Of a stretch of 64,000 nt of DNA, positions 22,161 to 32,317 are shown in pieces. The position numbers were made by a program, and so were the translations under genes. This DNA comes from Litsea cubeba. Lineage: Eukaryota; Streptophyta; Magnoliopsida; Laurales; Lauraceae. The stretch covers positions 27,679,205-27,743,204 of the forward strand of contig CM022953.1 of NCBI GenBank assembly GCA_012931725.1. The letters run 5' to 3'. The stretch's first letter is position 1. Each line of letters begins with the position of its first letter. The notes below the pieces were generated by a model that saw only the letters and a program-made list of their open reading frames with translations, ran no database searches and was not told where the DNA came from.

Positions 22161-22190
22161 CCCAGGGTCGCAGGGGCCTGCGACCCTGGG
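22161..22190. repeat. 14-bp perfect inverted repeat, GC-rich, LTR of A
   Basis: CCCAGGGTCGCAGG (22161-22174) and its exact complement (22177-22190) are separated by two bases. The neighbouring GGTCGCCGGCGACC (22143-22156) is itself a palindrome. Copy G keeps a 13-bp stem with a different four-base loop (59842-59871). Confidence 0.9.
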
Positions 22191-22917
22191 GGGGTTTTCC
22201 CCCTTTCGTGCCCCATTTTGCGTCCGTTTTTGCTTATTTCTGATTCTTTTTTCTTCTGTACTTTTCCTTGACATTTTGACCATTTATTGGCCTGATTTCT
22301 TTGTAGGAAACCTGATGAGAATCCTTGCATTTTATTTTGCAAAGTTTCCAATTTCCTGAGAAAGCCGAAGACTTTGTCGCGCAGAGCTGCCGATTTTCCG
22401 TCAGAAGCTGAAACTGGGCCAAACGATGTCGGAATGACCTGAAATTTGGTGTGAAGCCTCCTGAGCAATAAATAAGACCAACCATAGGCTTTTGTTTGAG
22501 TTTCAAAGCCGTTTGGGGTCCTATCACCTGTAGACTTGCTTTTTGTCGCGATGAAGATGTCGCGGTTTGATGTGTGGTCAATCGATGTCCGATTGACTTG
22601 AAATTTGACAGGGAACCTATTGGAGTCATTTTAAGATGATCCATAGGTTCTGTCTTGGAAACCATGGTCCCGGAGAGCTTTTGTCGCCGAGAGCTCCTTT
22701 TCGGCTGTCGGAGAAGCGAAGTTAGGCCAAATGATTTTAAAATGGCCCGAAACTTCTTGTGTACTCCTCTTTTGGCTGTCTGGAAGAATCTTGCAGTTTT
22801 TGTTTGATTCTGACAAGATTTGATTTTTGGAAGCAGCATTGCCTATTTATGGCAGGTTGCGACTTCATATAGCTCTTTGGATCTTGAAAAGGCAAAGTGA
22901 CATTTTTGGTGTCAACA

Positions 22918-23606
22918 ATGGTGGTGAGTACACATCCAACCAGTTTAAAGGATATTGCTCAAAGCATGGTATTCGACATGAAAGAACAGTTCCTGGTACT
23001 CCACAGCACAATGGTGTAGCCGAAAGAATGAACCGTACTATTCTTGAAAGGGATGAGATGCATGATTAAAGTGGCACAGCTACCCAAGCCATTTTGGGGT
23101 GAAGCTATTCTGACTGCCGTTTACCTGATTAACAGGTCTCCCTCAGTTCCTTTAGATTTTGATCTTCCGGAGAGGGTATGGACAGGTAAAGATGTCTCCT
23201 ATTCTCATTTGAAGGTATTTGGGTGCAAGGCTTTTGCACATGTACCAAAGGAGCAGCGTTCAAAGTTGGATGATAAGGCAGTGTGTTGCATTTTTCTTGG
23301 CTATGGTGGAGCTGAGTTTGGCTGCAGGTTATGGGATCCAGAGAAGAGAAAAATTATCAGAAGTAGGGATGTGGTGTTTCATGAAGACCAATTCTTTGGA
23401 GATATTGAAAAGACTGAAAAGTCTAAAGAAGTTGTTGATGGAGTGGTTGATCTCACACCGACTCCTTCTCCAGTGCAGACTACAGGTGGAGAAGGTGGAC
23501 AAAACGATTTAGATCGTGATGAGGCGCAGGGGTTGCCAGATGAACAGGGTGTTGAGCAGGGGGGGCAGTCTCCTCAATCAGAAACCACGGAACTTCAGGT
23601 GAGAAG
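22918..23606 (+). pseudogene. copia integrase remnant F, cut by element A
   Basis: Coding sequence begins mid-motif at the LTR boundary with NGGEYTSNQF, continues to PGTPQHNGVAERMNRT (catalytic glutamate), then after a small frameshift near 23045 to PKPFWGEAILTAVYLINRSP and FGCKAFAHVP, and ends at 23606 in the linker before RT. The N-terminal part should lie beyond the left side of element A, outside the window. It shows that A inserted into an older copia element. Confidence 0.88.
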
Positions 23607-23933
23607 AGCCAACTCGTGAGCTTCACCACGGATCCACCAATCGTGAGTACTGCGCTTTTCCTGCGCATCACTGGGCCACCACCTTTTGTTTGGCAATCTG
23701 AGGATTCTCCGGGCTAAGTCTGGGCCTGGGCTCTGATACCACTGGTTAGGACATTGGACTACTACAAACTCCACATTGATATGATATTGTCCACTTTGGG
23801 CCTAAGCCCTCATGGATTTGTTCTTGGGTTCTACCCAAAAGGCCTCATATCAATGGAGTACTTAGTCAACTTATGTGCCCATGATCTTTTCCAATTCTAG
23901 CCGATGTGGGACTTTGGTTGCACATCCCCAACA
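23607..23933 (-). mobile_element. TRIM-like LTR with primer-binding site
   Basis: On the minus strand a 190-bp LTR-like segment starts TGTTGGGGATGTGCAACC at 23933, contains TCCCACATCGGCTAG, and ends CCTAACCA near 23743, followed by TGGTATCAGAGC (23741-23730). About 120 bp of internal sequence follows down to the copia remnant. No coding capacity. The short LTR, Met-type primer site and tiny interior fit a terminal-repeat retrotransposon in miniature. The second LTR is not present. Confidence 0.6.
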
Positions 23934-24068
23934 GAAAAAACAACATTAAAGAAATTATATTTGGTTAACAACTTCGATTTATTCACTTATTTGTGAGCCT
24001 AAGAACACAATAAGATTCAACTTAGCAGGAATTATAAAAGATATGAATAAGAAGCGAAATAATACCAC

Positions 24069-24201
24069 TTTCTTAAGATATGGTATCACATCCAATCCCT
24101 CTTTAAGGGCTTCATAAGCTATATCGTTAGTAGTGTTGTAGAGAGCTAGATAACAAATTTTCATACATTCAGGAAGCTGCTCCATTGCCCTAATGTCCCA
24201 T
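24069..24201 (-). pseudogene. terpene synthase exon 5
   Basis: 133 bp beginning after TTTCAG; encodes WDIRAMEQLPECMKICYLAL and ends PYLKK before GTGGTA. Frame intact. Only about 135 bp of intron follow before the TRIM-like LTR. Confidence 0.88.
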
Positions 24202-25360
24202 CTGAAAGTTATAATGAACAGTCAAATAAGATAACATTTAATCGACAATGGAATGCATATAAAGTAATCGTTAGGGAAAATGTATTGTCATAGTGTCAAA
24301 ATGACTAAAGATTGGTTGATAGTATCTTTCGGTCTTGAAAGGGTTTTCAGCACCATTAATCCATGTTGGGACTTGTATGTCAAACCAGTAGCCTAGATCA
24401 CTTAACTATGAACACCACATACCAATGATTTACAAGAGGGAAAAAAGAAGCACAAGTATAAGCAAAGTTGAGGGTTTTTATCCTGATTCATATCGTGTCA
24501 AATGTGAATGAAATAATCAAAGCGATCAACGGAGAAGCCTATGGTTATGGAAAATGTTGAGTGTTCCAAGGGTCTTAAATGAGCTGACCCATAAGATAAC
24601 TAAATCCGACTTTGCAGTTGAGGCCAATTTTTTGATGGTCTGGTAATTCCGTTTTGCTTCCTATTGTTAAATACATTCTTAAAAAAAATATAGAAAAGAT
24701 AAGTCTTGACCATGTCCAAAAGACAAGCCTAGATACTTCTATACATAATATGACAAAAGTATACAATGGGCAAATGTTACATATTATTCTAGTAGATTTA
24801 TCATCAAACGAGAGATGCAACTTCTTGGTGGGTCCACTGGCCTTAACAGAGCGATTATGGATTAGGAGTCTGTCCCCATGCTTAGTCTGATATGAAAATG
24901 ATGAATTTGTATAGAAATGTCCAATCTGATGATGAATTTTTGGAAACCCCTAATTCACAACCCATCTATGTATTTTTAGAGCCGGAAAAACCCATAATGA
25001 TGATATGCGTCTCACATGACCATTGTCCCATGAAAGAAGAAAACGAAATTCTTGACAGTTTTTTTTCTATATTGGACTACTCTCTTTAGGACCTAGGGAT
25101 TAATCTTTGGGGTAAGTCTGTGAAACCAAGGTGCCAACCAACACCACCCAATTAGGAGTGTGTTTACTTTATGTTATTTTTCTTGGTTTGCGAATAAGTT
25201 CTACCTAAGTCAACATTTAGTTTACCCAAGTTACTCTGAACCTGTATGACTTCATCTTTTTTTTTCACGTAGTAATTTAATTTATGACTAACCTGAGTCT
25301 AATCAGTTGAGTTTGACCAAATATCTTAAACCAAAGTTCCTAGTGGATGCAATCACCAAC
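24202..25360 (-). other. terpene synthase intron 4
   Basis: AT-rich, no repeat structure or coding sequence that I can identify. Confidence 0.6.
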
Positions 25361-25579
25361 CTGTCCACAGCATCGGTAAAGAGCTCCAACTCCTCCAAAG
25401 AGCCATACACATCATATACATCATCAATTGTAGATACTAATTGATTCACTTTAGTAAGAACTCCCCTGCAACGCTCAAACTGTGGATCAAATATGACACC
25501 AGTGGTCCAAAAGAAGCACTCAACCAGCCCATCTCTTGAAAACTCGAGCCTCTCACCTAGCCCATGATCCCTCCACCAC
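25361..25579 (-). pseudogene. terpene synthase exon 4 with DDVYD
   Basis: 219 bp, the usual length of this exon. Encodes WWRDHGLGERLEFSRD, FDPQFERCR and STIDDVYDVYGSLEELELF, i.e. the aspartate-rich metal-binding motif. Frame intact; ends GACAG before GTTGGT. Confidence 0.93.
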
Positions 25580-26097
25580 CTACCACACATAAAAGAAGAA
25601 AACATGACCGGATTATGAAGAACAATCATCGATCCTATAGACCCACCTTAACATTTCATTATTGGATTATTGGGTTTCTTTTGAGAATACTCAATTAAAA
25701 GGTCAAGATTGAATAAGAAGTAAACTAATTGCTCTTGAGTAAGGCCAAACATGAGGTTTCCTAGAAGTTCATATATATATATAGAGACACACACACACCC
25801 TGGCAGGGGGATTTAAAGATCTGCATGTACCCTTATAAAAACCTGTTCCCATTCAATCATCCTAATCCTTTGGGGGGTATATATATATATATATTCATAA
25901 TTTTGATCAACTAAGATTTTTTGAACTAGCCTTGTACGAAATTTGAGGTACCAAACGAAAAAGAAAAAAAAGAAACGCTAGAGGAAAAAAAAGACTGCAT
26001 AGGTGCCAAGGGATTTATATGGTTTGTGAAGATTGCATATGTCCATGTGACAGCCAAGGAGCTTCTTCATTACTAGAAAAACAAGTGTTACAAAGCT

Positions 26098-26104
<7 letters not shown>

Positions 26105-26167
<63 letters not shown>
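26105..26167. repeat. (CT)n microsatellite
   Basis: About 31 uninterrupted CT units, within intron 3 of the terpene synthase pseudogene, left of element B. Confidence 0.97.
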
Positions 26168-26170
<3 letters not shown>

Positions 26171-26491
26171 TTACACAAATTATACTAAGAGAGTGTGTTT
26201 TTTGCAAAGAAAATATTTTGTGGTCCATAGATTTTCATTTATGTGAGAGAGATAAATCTTGCATTACTACCGATCCTATGGGAAATTGAGGTCCAAACTA
26301 TTGAGGAAGTTAATTCATTGTTTTTTGTTCATATGTGGACAAAATGTTGTACAAAACAACAAAAGAGCTACAATGCACGATAAATCAACTCGATTTTCTT
26401 CTTTTTTTTTATAGAATCCTCTAGATATACAAACATATCAAAAAGTTCTTGCTTTTTTCTTTCAGAGTAAATATTTATTTTTAAAAAGTAC

Positions 26492-27375
26492 TGTAGGTGC
26501 AGAAAATAATGACCCACAATAAGGGGGAGCCTTAGAGGACTTATCCGAGAAGATGATGACTGAGAATGACTGGGTACCGTCCGAAAGCCTGAAAGAGAAG
26601 AGCAAACGATCAAAGGACCCTGGCCTGGGCGGCGCAAGGCTCTCCGATGCCAAAGTCAGTGAATCAACTGGAACAATGGAAGGAGAGGAAGAAGAGAGAC
26701 AGAGTAACGGCTCTGTGTATGAAATTATGCGTACCTTTAATGGTGGTTTGAGCCTCTATTTATAGAGTTTGGGACGTATATCGTGGTGTGGGTCTCATGA
26801 TTCGACTGGGAAGTCATGATCAGCCCACGTTGCCATAAATGCGGTCCAATCCAGCCCACTCTGCATTAAATGCGCGTCGGATCAGCCCACGTCGCATTTA
26901 ATGCGCGTCTTGTTGGGCCAGATCGTATTGGACGCCTTTGGCGGTAGGGGATCGTGGGATCTGCCCTCGGGCCTTGCCCTGATGTGGCCTCAGCCGCTGG
27001 ATGCCGCTCTGTCAGGATATGGCGAAGATTGTGAGCGGCTGGATGTCGTGTCTGTCCCACTAGCTCGTGCCCCTATCTCTCCACGTGCCTGATGACGTGG
27101 GGGATGAGGGGCGCAAGTGGAGGTTCTTTCTGGCTTCGGCTTCCATCCTGGCTTCTTCAGCCGAGGTGGAGCTCCCTGCCGAGATGGCACCCGGGGGTGG
27201 ACCAGTTCGGCGCTAGCGGCCCGGAGCTGCCTGACTTCGGCCGGACCCCCTGTCCTGGTAGCCGGGGTGAGCTTGGTGCCACGTGGATGGCACGCGGATG
27301 GCACGTGAGAGTGCTTAGCCTCATCTGATGGCTGTGATTAGCGTAATCCTGTGGTTCTGGAAATCTCCCCACACA
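26492..27375 (-). repeat. 3' LTR of element B
   Basis: 884 bp; on the minus strand TGTGTGGGG...CACCTACA. Carries a minus-strand TATA box CTATAAATAG (about 26756-26765). It lacks 11 bp (CTTTGGGAGAT) that the other LTR has near 34440. Confidence 0.95.
26818..26910. promoter_or_regulatory. three U3 repeats with GCATTAAATGC cores, element B
   Basis: Three units of about 30 bp each pair CAGCCCAC with a GCAT(T/A)AAATGC-like palindromic core (CATAAATGC, GCATTAAATGC, GCATTTAATGC). They lie 50-150 bp upstream of the minus-strand TATA box and recur in the other LTR (34489-34581). A regulatory role is inferred from position. Confidence 0.55.
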
Positions 27376-27388
27376 ATTGCCCCCTAGC
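27376..27388 (-). other. polypurine tract of element B
   Basis: On the minus strand AGCTAGGGGGCAAT directly precedes the 3' LTR start. Confidence 0.75.
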
Positions 27389-27644
27389 TTTTGACCTCTT
27401 GAGCGCCTTGGCCTTTAGTGGTTGAAAGCTAGAAGACTCGCCTGGGGATGCGACGGTCGTTGCCTGGTGTCGCTTCAACTGTCCTGAAGCAATGAATGCT
27501 CTGTCTTGCCTGTGCTGGGAAGCGAGTCGATGGTTACACGCGTCGCCTCTTCACTGGTTGCCCTGTCTTATTGATGGAATGGGCGCGGATCGCGAAATCC
27601 GATCTTTCGAATTTCGAAAGCAGCGCGCGCCGAGGGTTTCTTCT

Positions 27645-27655
27645 CCATAAATAGG
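27645..27655 (+). promoter_or_regulatory. candidate TATA box for antisense ORF of B
   Basis: CCATAAATAGG on the plus strand, 240 bp before the ORF ATG, followed by a pyrimidine-rich leader (TCTTCTTTTCTTCTCG). It suggests the antisense ORF has its own promoter inside the element. Confidence 0.5.
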
Positions 27656-27886
27656 GTCGTCTTCTTTTCTTCTCGTTTCTGATTTCTTTTCGCCTTTGCC
27701 TTCATCTCCGATTTCTGCTCTGCTGCTCCCGATCTTTCTAGCGAGGACGACCGTAGGGCGTGTCTGGATCTGTACTCGAGTCGCCTCTTTTCGTCTCTGT
27801 AAGTTGCTTCACACCTCTGTGTAGCTTTTTCCTAGGGTTCAGCAGCCTTTAGGGTTTTTTCTTTTGCTGTATCCTTCTTTCTAGAC

Positions 27887-30381
27887 ATGGGCACCCCTAG
27901 GTTCAGTTTAGACACCGAAGAGGGAATAGCCAGATTTAGGGCTGCCTTCGATATTCCGGAGCGAGTCCTGCTCAAGCCGGCAGACTCCATCGATTATGCC
28001 ATGATGCGCTGGTCTGGCGGCTGGATGCCGTTTCCTCTGATCTTTGTGATCGAGGGCGGGGTCAGATTTCCCCTGCACCCTCTACTTAGAGCCTGCCTCA
28101 GTACCTGGTCCCTCACTCCTTGCCAGCTGATGCCCAATGGCTATAAGGTCATCATGGGCACGGCGAAGCTGAACGAGACTTTGGGGACCGACCTAGGTGT
28201 CCACGATATTGAGGATACCTACGATATCTGCAAGGCCGGGGAAGGGAAATATTATCTCTGGGTGAAGCCGCAGCGAAGAGGCTTCGTCCTGGCCTTGGAA
28301 GATTCAAGTAAGAATGCCGAAGAAGCCTTCTTCTGCGTCTCGGGGGACTGGGAGTTCGGCGATGGCGAAAGAGGAGGCTGGCGGTCCCACGTCGCCCCGG
28401 GACTGTCCCAAGTAAACATCGCCTCTTTTCTCTTTATTGCTTTGCTTGATCTCGGCGATGCCGAGCTGACTCTCTTGTTGCTTGTTGTGCAGAGGCGGGT
28501 GCGAGACGACGCCGAGCTGCGAGTGAGGGCTGGAGGAGGAACCCCGACGATATCAACAAGGTTGAGAGGTACAAGGGGCACGAGACTAGGTCGGCCTGGA
28601 AGCTGCTCGGATACACGCCGAGATACCGCGGCCACTACCAGAGGACCGGGGTATCCGAGGTGGACGAGGTGCATCCTGATCGTCCAACCGTCTCCCTTGC
28701 TGTACCTTCCGGGATCCCCTTGAGCGATCCTGCTGCTAGCCGAGCTGCATCTGGATCCGAGGCGTCCACTTCAAGTTCGGAACCGCTGAACCTGAGACAG
28801 ATAGTGGACGCTTACTCTTCTGATCAGGAAGGAGATATGGCGGGAAGGTCGAGGGAGCCAGCCGTCAAGGACCTAGCGGCCAAATTCAGGCGGGGGCCCT
28901 CTTCCTCTGCGACGCCATCTCCTGCCAGCACCCGAGCAGCTTCGAGCTCGGGAGGTGCTGGCGACACTTCCGCTCCTGCTCCGGCTTCCGCTCCTGCTCC
29001 TGCTTCGAATGCGGGAGTTCGGCGACGCTCGCCGGAGCGCCCGAGGGAGGGGTCCCCGCCCAGGAAGAAGTCCAAGGCGGTTAAGAAGGACCTGGGGGCC
29101 GAACAGCCTCCGAAGGGCAAAGCCCCTGCGCGGGCCCCCGGAGTCATGGCTCCTGCTGAAAAGAGTGCACCGGCTGAGAAGAGTGCACCAGCTGAGAAGG
29201 GCGTGCCGGCAGGCAAGCCACCTGGCGGGACGACTCGCGAGCACGGCACCTTGGCGGGGCAAGGATCCGGGTCGTCCTCCGGACCCCGAACTGTCCCGGC
29301 GCCATGGAAGCCGAGGATGGAGACTCAGCCCGGTAAGCCTCTGAACGTCGAGGACCGGCTGATGGGGAACGCCGACGTCATCGGGGCTCTCGCCAAGGTC
29401 TGCGCTCTGCCACGGGATATGGAGACGCACGAGAGGTTCGATAACGAGAGCCTGATGGTTTCGGCGATCCAGGCTAACCTCATGGTAAGTGCTTTCAGTG
29501 TTTTCCTTCCAAGTAATCTGGCTCGACTGCCCCAGCTTGACTCATCTTTCTCCGTTTGCAGAACGTGCAGAGGCTCCTGACCGTGGTGGGGCGGAGTGAT
29601 AGGAATGCTGCACGGGTCACTCAGCTGGAGTTCGAGAGGGACAAGCTGAAAAAGGAGCTGGAGGAGCTGCAGGCGGGAATGGAGCGGATGAAGAAGGCCA
29701 GCGCTGAGGAGGCCGCTCGGCTGGCATCAGCTCTGGCTGATGTCGCCGAACTTACGGCGAAGGCAAACCAGCTGAAGGGCGAGGTCTGGGCAAGGAACAG
29801 GAAAACTGCCGAGCTGGAGTCGGAGTTGGCCAGGTTAAAGGCTGAATCGACGGCCGAGGGGACGAGGCTGCGCGGGGAAGTGCTGGCTGGGCGAGCCGAA
29901 ACGGCGAAGCTGAAGACGGCGAACGCCGAGCTGGAGAAGGAGAAAGCTTCTCTTCTTTCTGCGGCCCAGTCTGCTTTCCAGGATGGGGTGGATCATGCCT
30001 CCGAGCTATATGAGAAGCAGGTGGAGGAGATCACCGCCATCCTGTTCGAGGAAGGATGCCTGGCCGCACTGAGATGTGCGGGGGTCCCCGAAGATCATCC
30101 TGTCTATCGGGACCTGCCGAAGTACTCGGACTCTGCTCCCGAGCCGAACTCCGCTCCTGCAGCCGAAAGTACCCCAGTCGAAGCTCCTGCAATTGCTCCT
30201 GCCGCTGACGACGCTCCAGCTACCCCGGTCTTGAGCGATGCCCCCGGTCGCTAGCGATGCTTCGGCCGTGCCTCAAGGTGATGCCTCTTCTGCCCCTGCT
30301 TCGGCTGAGGTACCAGTTGAAGCCCCCTCTGGTTCGGTAGATACGGTGATCGACCTGGTCGAGTCGCCGAAACCACTGTAG
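27887..30381 (+). CDS. antisense ORF of element B, gypsy-associated 'Transposase_28'-like protein, three exons
   Basis: Exons 27887-28411, about 28495-29484 and 29562-30381, with GTAAAC/GTAAGT donors and AG acceptors. Exon 1 (RFRAAFDIPERV, RWSGGWMPFPLIFVIEGG, LHPLLRACLS) resembles the family annotated as a putative gypsy-type transposon protein. Exon 2 contains Ala/Pro/Ser-rich low-complexity sequence with basic patches; exon 3 is a long coiled coil (about 29620-30000) and an acidic tail. The frame in exon 3 stops at 30254, but removing one C from the CCCCC run near 30243 opens it to a TAG at 30379, so the tail may be frameshifted. It is transcribed against gag. Function is unknown. Confidence 0.72.
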
Positions 30382-30518
30382 CCGGGCTCCTCTACATTTC
30401 TGTCTTCTTTTATGTAAAGTTTTTGCTTCTCAGCTTTTCTATTTTTAGAGGACTGCGATCCTCCTTTCTGTATTTTCTTTTCTGTTCTGCAACCCTTGTA
30501 ATGAAGCAGTTTACAATG

Positions 30519-30524
30519 AATAAA
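30519..30524 (+). terminator. polyadenylation signal of antisense ORF of B
   Basis: AATAAA 138 bp after the proposed stop codon, with TTGTAATG just upstream; the usual distance for a plant poly(A) signal. Confidence 0.5.
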
Positions 30525-30779
30525 AGGGAGGAATTCTGTGATCACCCAAACTGTGTACAATGCTTTTGAGTTCTTTTTCTCTTTCTTTGCATTGCTCTGG
30601 AATACTTGCATTTTTGGGTGTTTGAGTGCTGGCACAGCTCTCTTCCTCTGAAAAGCTGTCCTTGGCCAAAATGGCTGGCTTTGGCCGAGACGAGCTGCCA
30701 TGTGCCGAAGTGGAGTCATCATTCCGTTGGTCTCGGCTGTGGAAGCGTGAGCTCGGCAATGATCTTTGAGGGGTGTAAA

Positions 30780-31950
30780 AAGCCTTGATTTTAGGAATCC
30801 GGCCGAGCGTCCGAACTCGAGGCCTTCTCCAAGGTCCAGGACCCGGAGCTTTAGGAAACGACCGAGTCTGGACTCGAGGCCTTTTCCAGGGCGGTAGACC
30901 CAATCCGGCCGAGTGTCCGAACTCGAGGCCTTCTCCAGGGCCCAGGACCCGGAGCTTTAGGAAACGACCGAGTTTGGACTCGAGGCCTTTTCCAGGGCGG
31001 TAGACCCGTGGGTTCAAAACCCGAGGACTTTAGGAATTCGGCCGAGTGTAAGAACTCTAGGCTGTATCCAGGGCGTAGACCCATGTGGATGGGTAAAAAC
31101 CCTGAGTTTAGGAATTGGCCGAGTGTCCGAACTCAAGGCCTTTTCCAGGGCTGTTAACCCTTGGATATGGGTGAAAACCCTGAGTTTAGGAATTGGCCGA
31201 GTGTCCGAACTCGAGGCCTTTTCCAGGGCTGTTAACCCTTGGAGATGGGTGAAGACCCTGAGTTTAGGAATTGGCCGAGTGTCCGAACTCGAGGCCTTTT
31301 CCAGGGCTGTTAACCCTTGGAGATGGGTGAAGACCCTGAGTTTAGGAATTGGCCGAGTGTCCGAACTCGAGGCCTTTTCCAGGGCTGTTAACCCTTGGAG
31401 ATGGGTGAAGACCCTGAGTTTAGGAATTGGCCGAGTGTCCGAACTCGAGGCCTTTTCCAGGGCTGTTAACCCTTGGAGATGGGTGAAGACCCTGTGTTTA
31501 GGAATTGGCCGAGTGTCCGAACTCGAGGCCTTTTCCAGGGCTGTTAACCCTTGGAGATGGGTGAAGACCCTGAGTTTAGGAATTGGCCGAGTGTCCGAAC
31601 TCGAGGCCTTTTCCAGGGCTGTTAACCCTTGGAGATGGGTGAAGACCCTGAGTTTAGGAATTGGCCGAGTGTCCGAACTCGAGGCCTTTTCCAGGGCTGT
31701 TAACCCTTGGAGATGGGTGAAGACCCTGAGTTTAGGAATTGGCCGAGTGTCCGAACTCGAGGCCTTTTCCAGGGCTGTTAACCCTTGCAGACGGGTGAAG
31801 ACCCTGAGTTTAGGAATTGGCCGAGTGTCCGAACTCGAGGCCTTTTCCAGGGCTGTTAACCCTTGGAGATGGGTGAAGACCCTGAGTTTAGGAATTGGCC
31901 GAGTGTCCGAACTCGAGGCCTTTTCTAGGGCTGTTAACCCTTGTAGCCGA
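30780..31950. repeat. 78-bp hairpin-forming tandem array between convergent ORFs of B
   Basis: Eleven near-identical 78-bp units (from about 31109), preceded by four to five longer diverged units (30785-31100). Each unit has GAGTGTCCGAACTC (GAGT/ACTC arms) and CCAGGGCTGTTAACCCTTGG (CCAGGG/CCCTTGG arms with one bulge). Because 78 is a multiple of three, long frames of 26-residue repeats are open on both strands; I regard these as incidental. Confidence 0.93.
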
Positions 31951-32061
31951 AGTCGATCAAAGAGAGATGACAGATTGATGACGGGGCGAAAGCTATTTCC
32001 ATTGATTCCGAGATTCATTACATCTTTTAGAAATCGAAAATTGAATTTCTTGGGATACGCT

Positions 32062-32190
32062 CCACGGTCTCGGCAACGGCTTGTCCTCCGAGTCTTCAAG
32101 CTTGTAGGCTGATTTTCCTGCCGGTGAGACTGCTCTGGACGGGCCATGCCAGTTCGGGGCCGACTTTCCCTCGTTTGGCTCTGTCAGCGG
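32062..32190 (-). pseudogene. integrase C-terminal scrap, element B
   Basis: On the minus strand a short frame contains GKSAPNWHGP, GKSAYKLEDSEDKPLPRPW, matching the last part of Tat-type polyproteins. It lies only about 130-260 bp after the gag stop, so everything between Gag and the end of pol has been deleted. Confidence 0.75.
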
Positions 32191-32317
32191 GCTTTCTTGG
32201 ACGCTAGCACGTGTTCGGCCTTCACCACCTCGTTCCCGCGTGATGCCCGCCTGGCATCGGCGCGGGCCTGGGAGCTGCACCGGGATGAGGAAGCGGGAGC
32301 TGAGGACGCCAGCTGGA

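Larger units (their letters stand above)
1..22917 (-). mobile_element. Tat/Ogre-type Ty3/gypsy retrotransposon A, left end outside window
   Basis: Reading on the minus strand the parts run: 5' LTR (22917-20599), primer-binding site, leader with tandem repeats, an extra ORF before gag, gag, RT-RNase H-second RNase H, integrase, hairpin-repeat region, and an ORF on the opposite strand. An extra ORF upstream of gag, a second RNase H, great length and an antisense ORF near the 3' end are features known for the Tat/Ogre branch. The 3' LTR must lie left of base 1. Without the 7 kb copia insertion (6521-13589) about 15.8 kb is visible. It is defective: pol lacks the protease and N-terminal RT, and several frames are broken. 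The same family recurs inverted at 59115-64000. Confidence 0.88.
20599..22917 (-). repeat. 5' LTR of element A
   Basis: On the minus strand it begins TGTTGACACC at 22917 and by the proposed primer site ends CCATCA at 20599, about 2.3 kb. The 5' end is sure because copia coding sequence is interrupted exactly there and the inverted copy begins with the same bases. The 3' end rests on the primer-site call. It contains a GC-rich hairpin, two CCAAT-bearing repeats, a TATA box and short hairpin repeats. Confidence 0.8.

Noticed and set aside
26866..27372. Several 60-104 codon ORFs on both strands, repeated at 34537-35058.
   Set aside because: They lie within the two LTRs of element B, are GC-rich shadows and lack recognisable domains.
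28824..29430. Minus-strand ORFs of 141-185 codons, Gly/Ala/Arg-rich.
   Set aside because: Shadows of the GC-rich low-complexity exon 2 of the antisense ORF of element B.
31014..32147. Long minus- and plus-strand frames of 26-residue repeats over the 78-bp array.
   Set aside because: The unit length is a multiple of three, so any stop-free frame stays open through all units on both strands; composition is not protein-like and no family is recognised.
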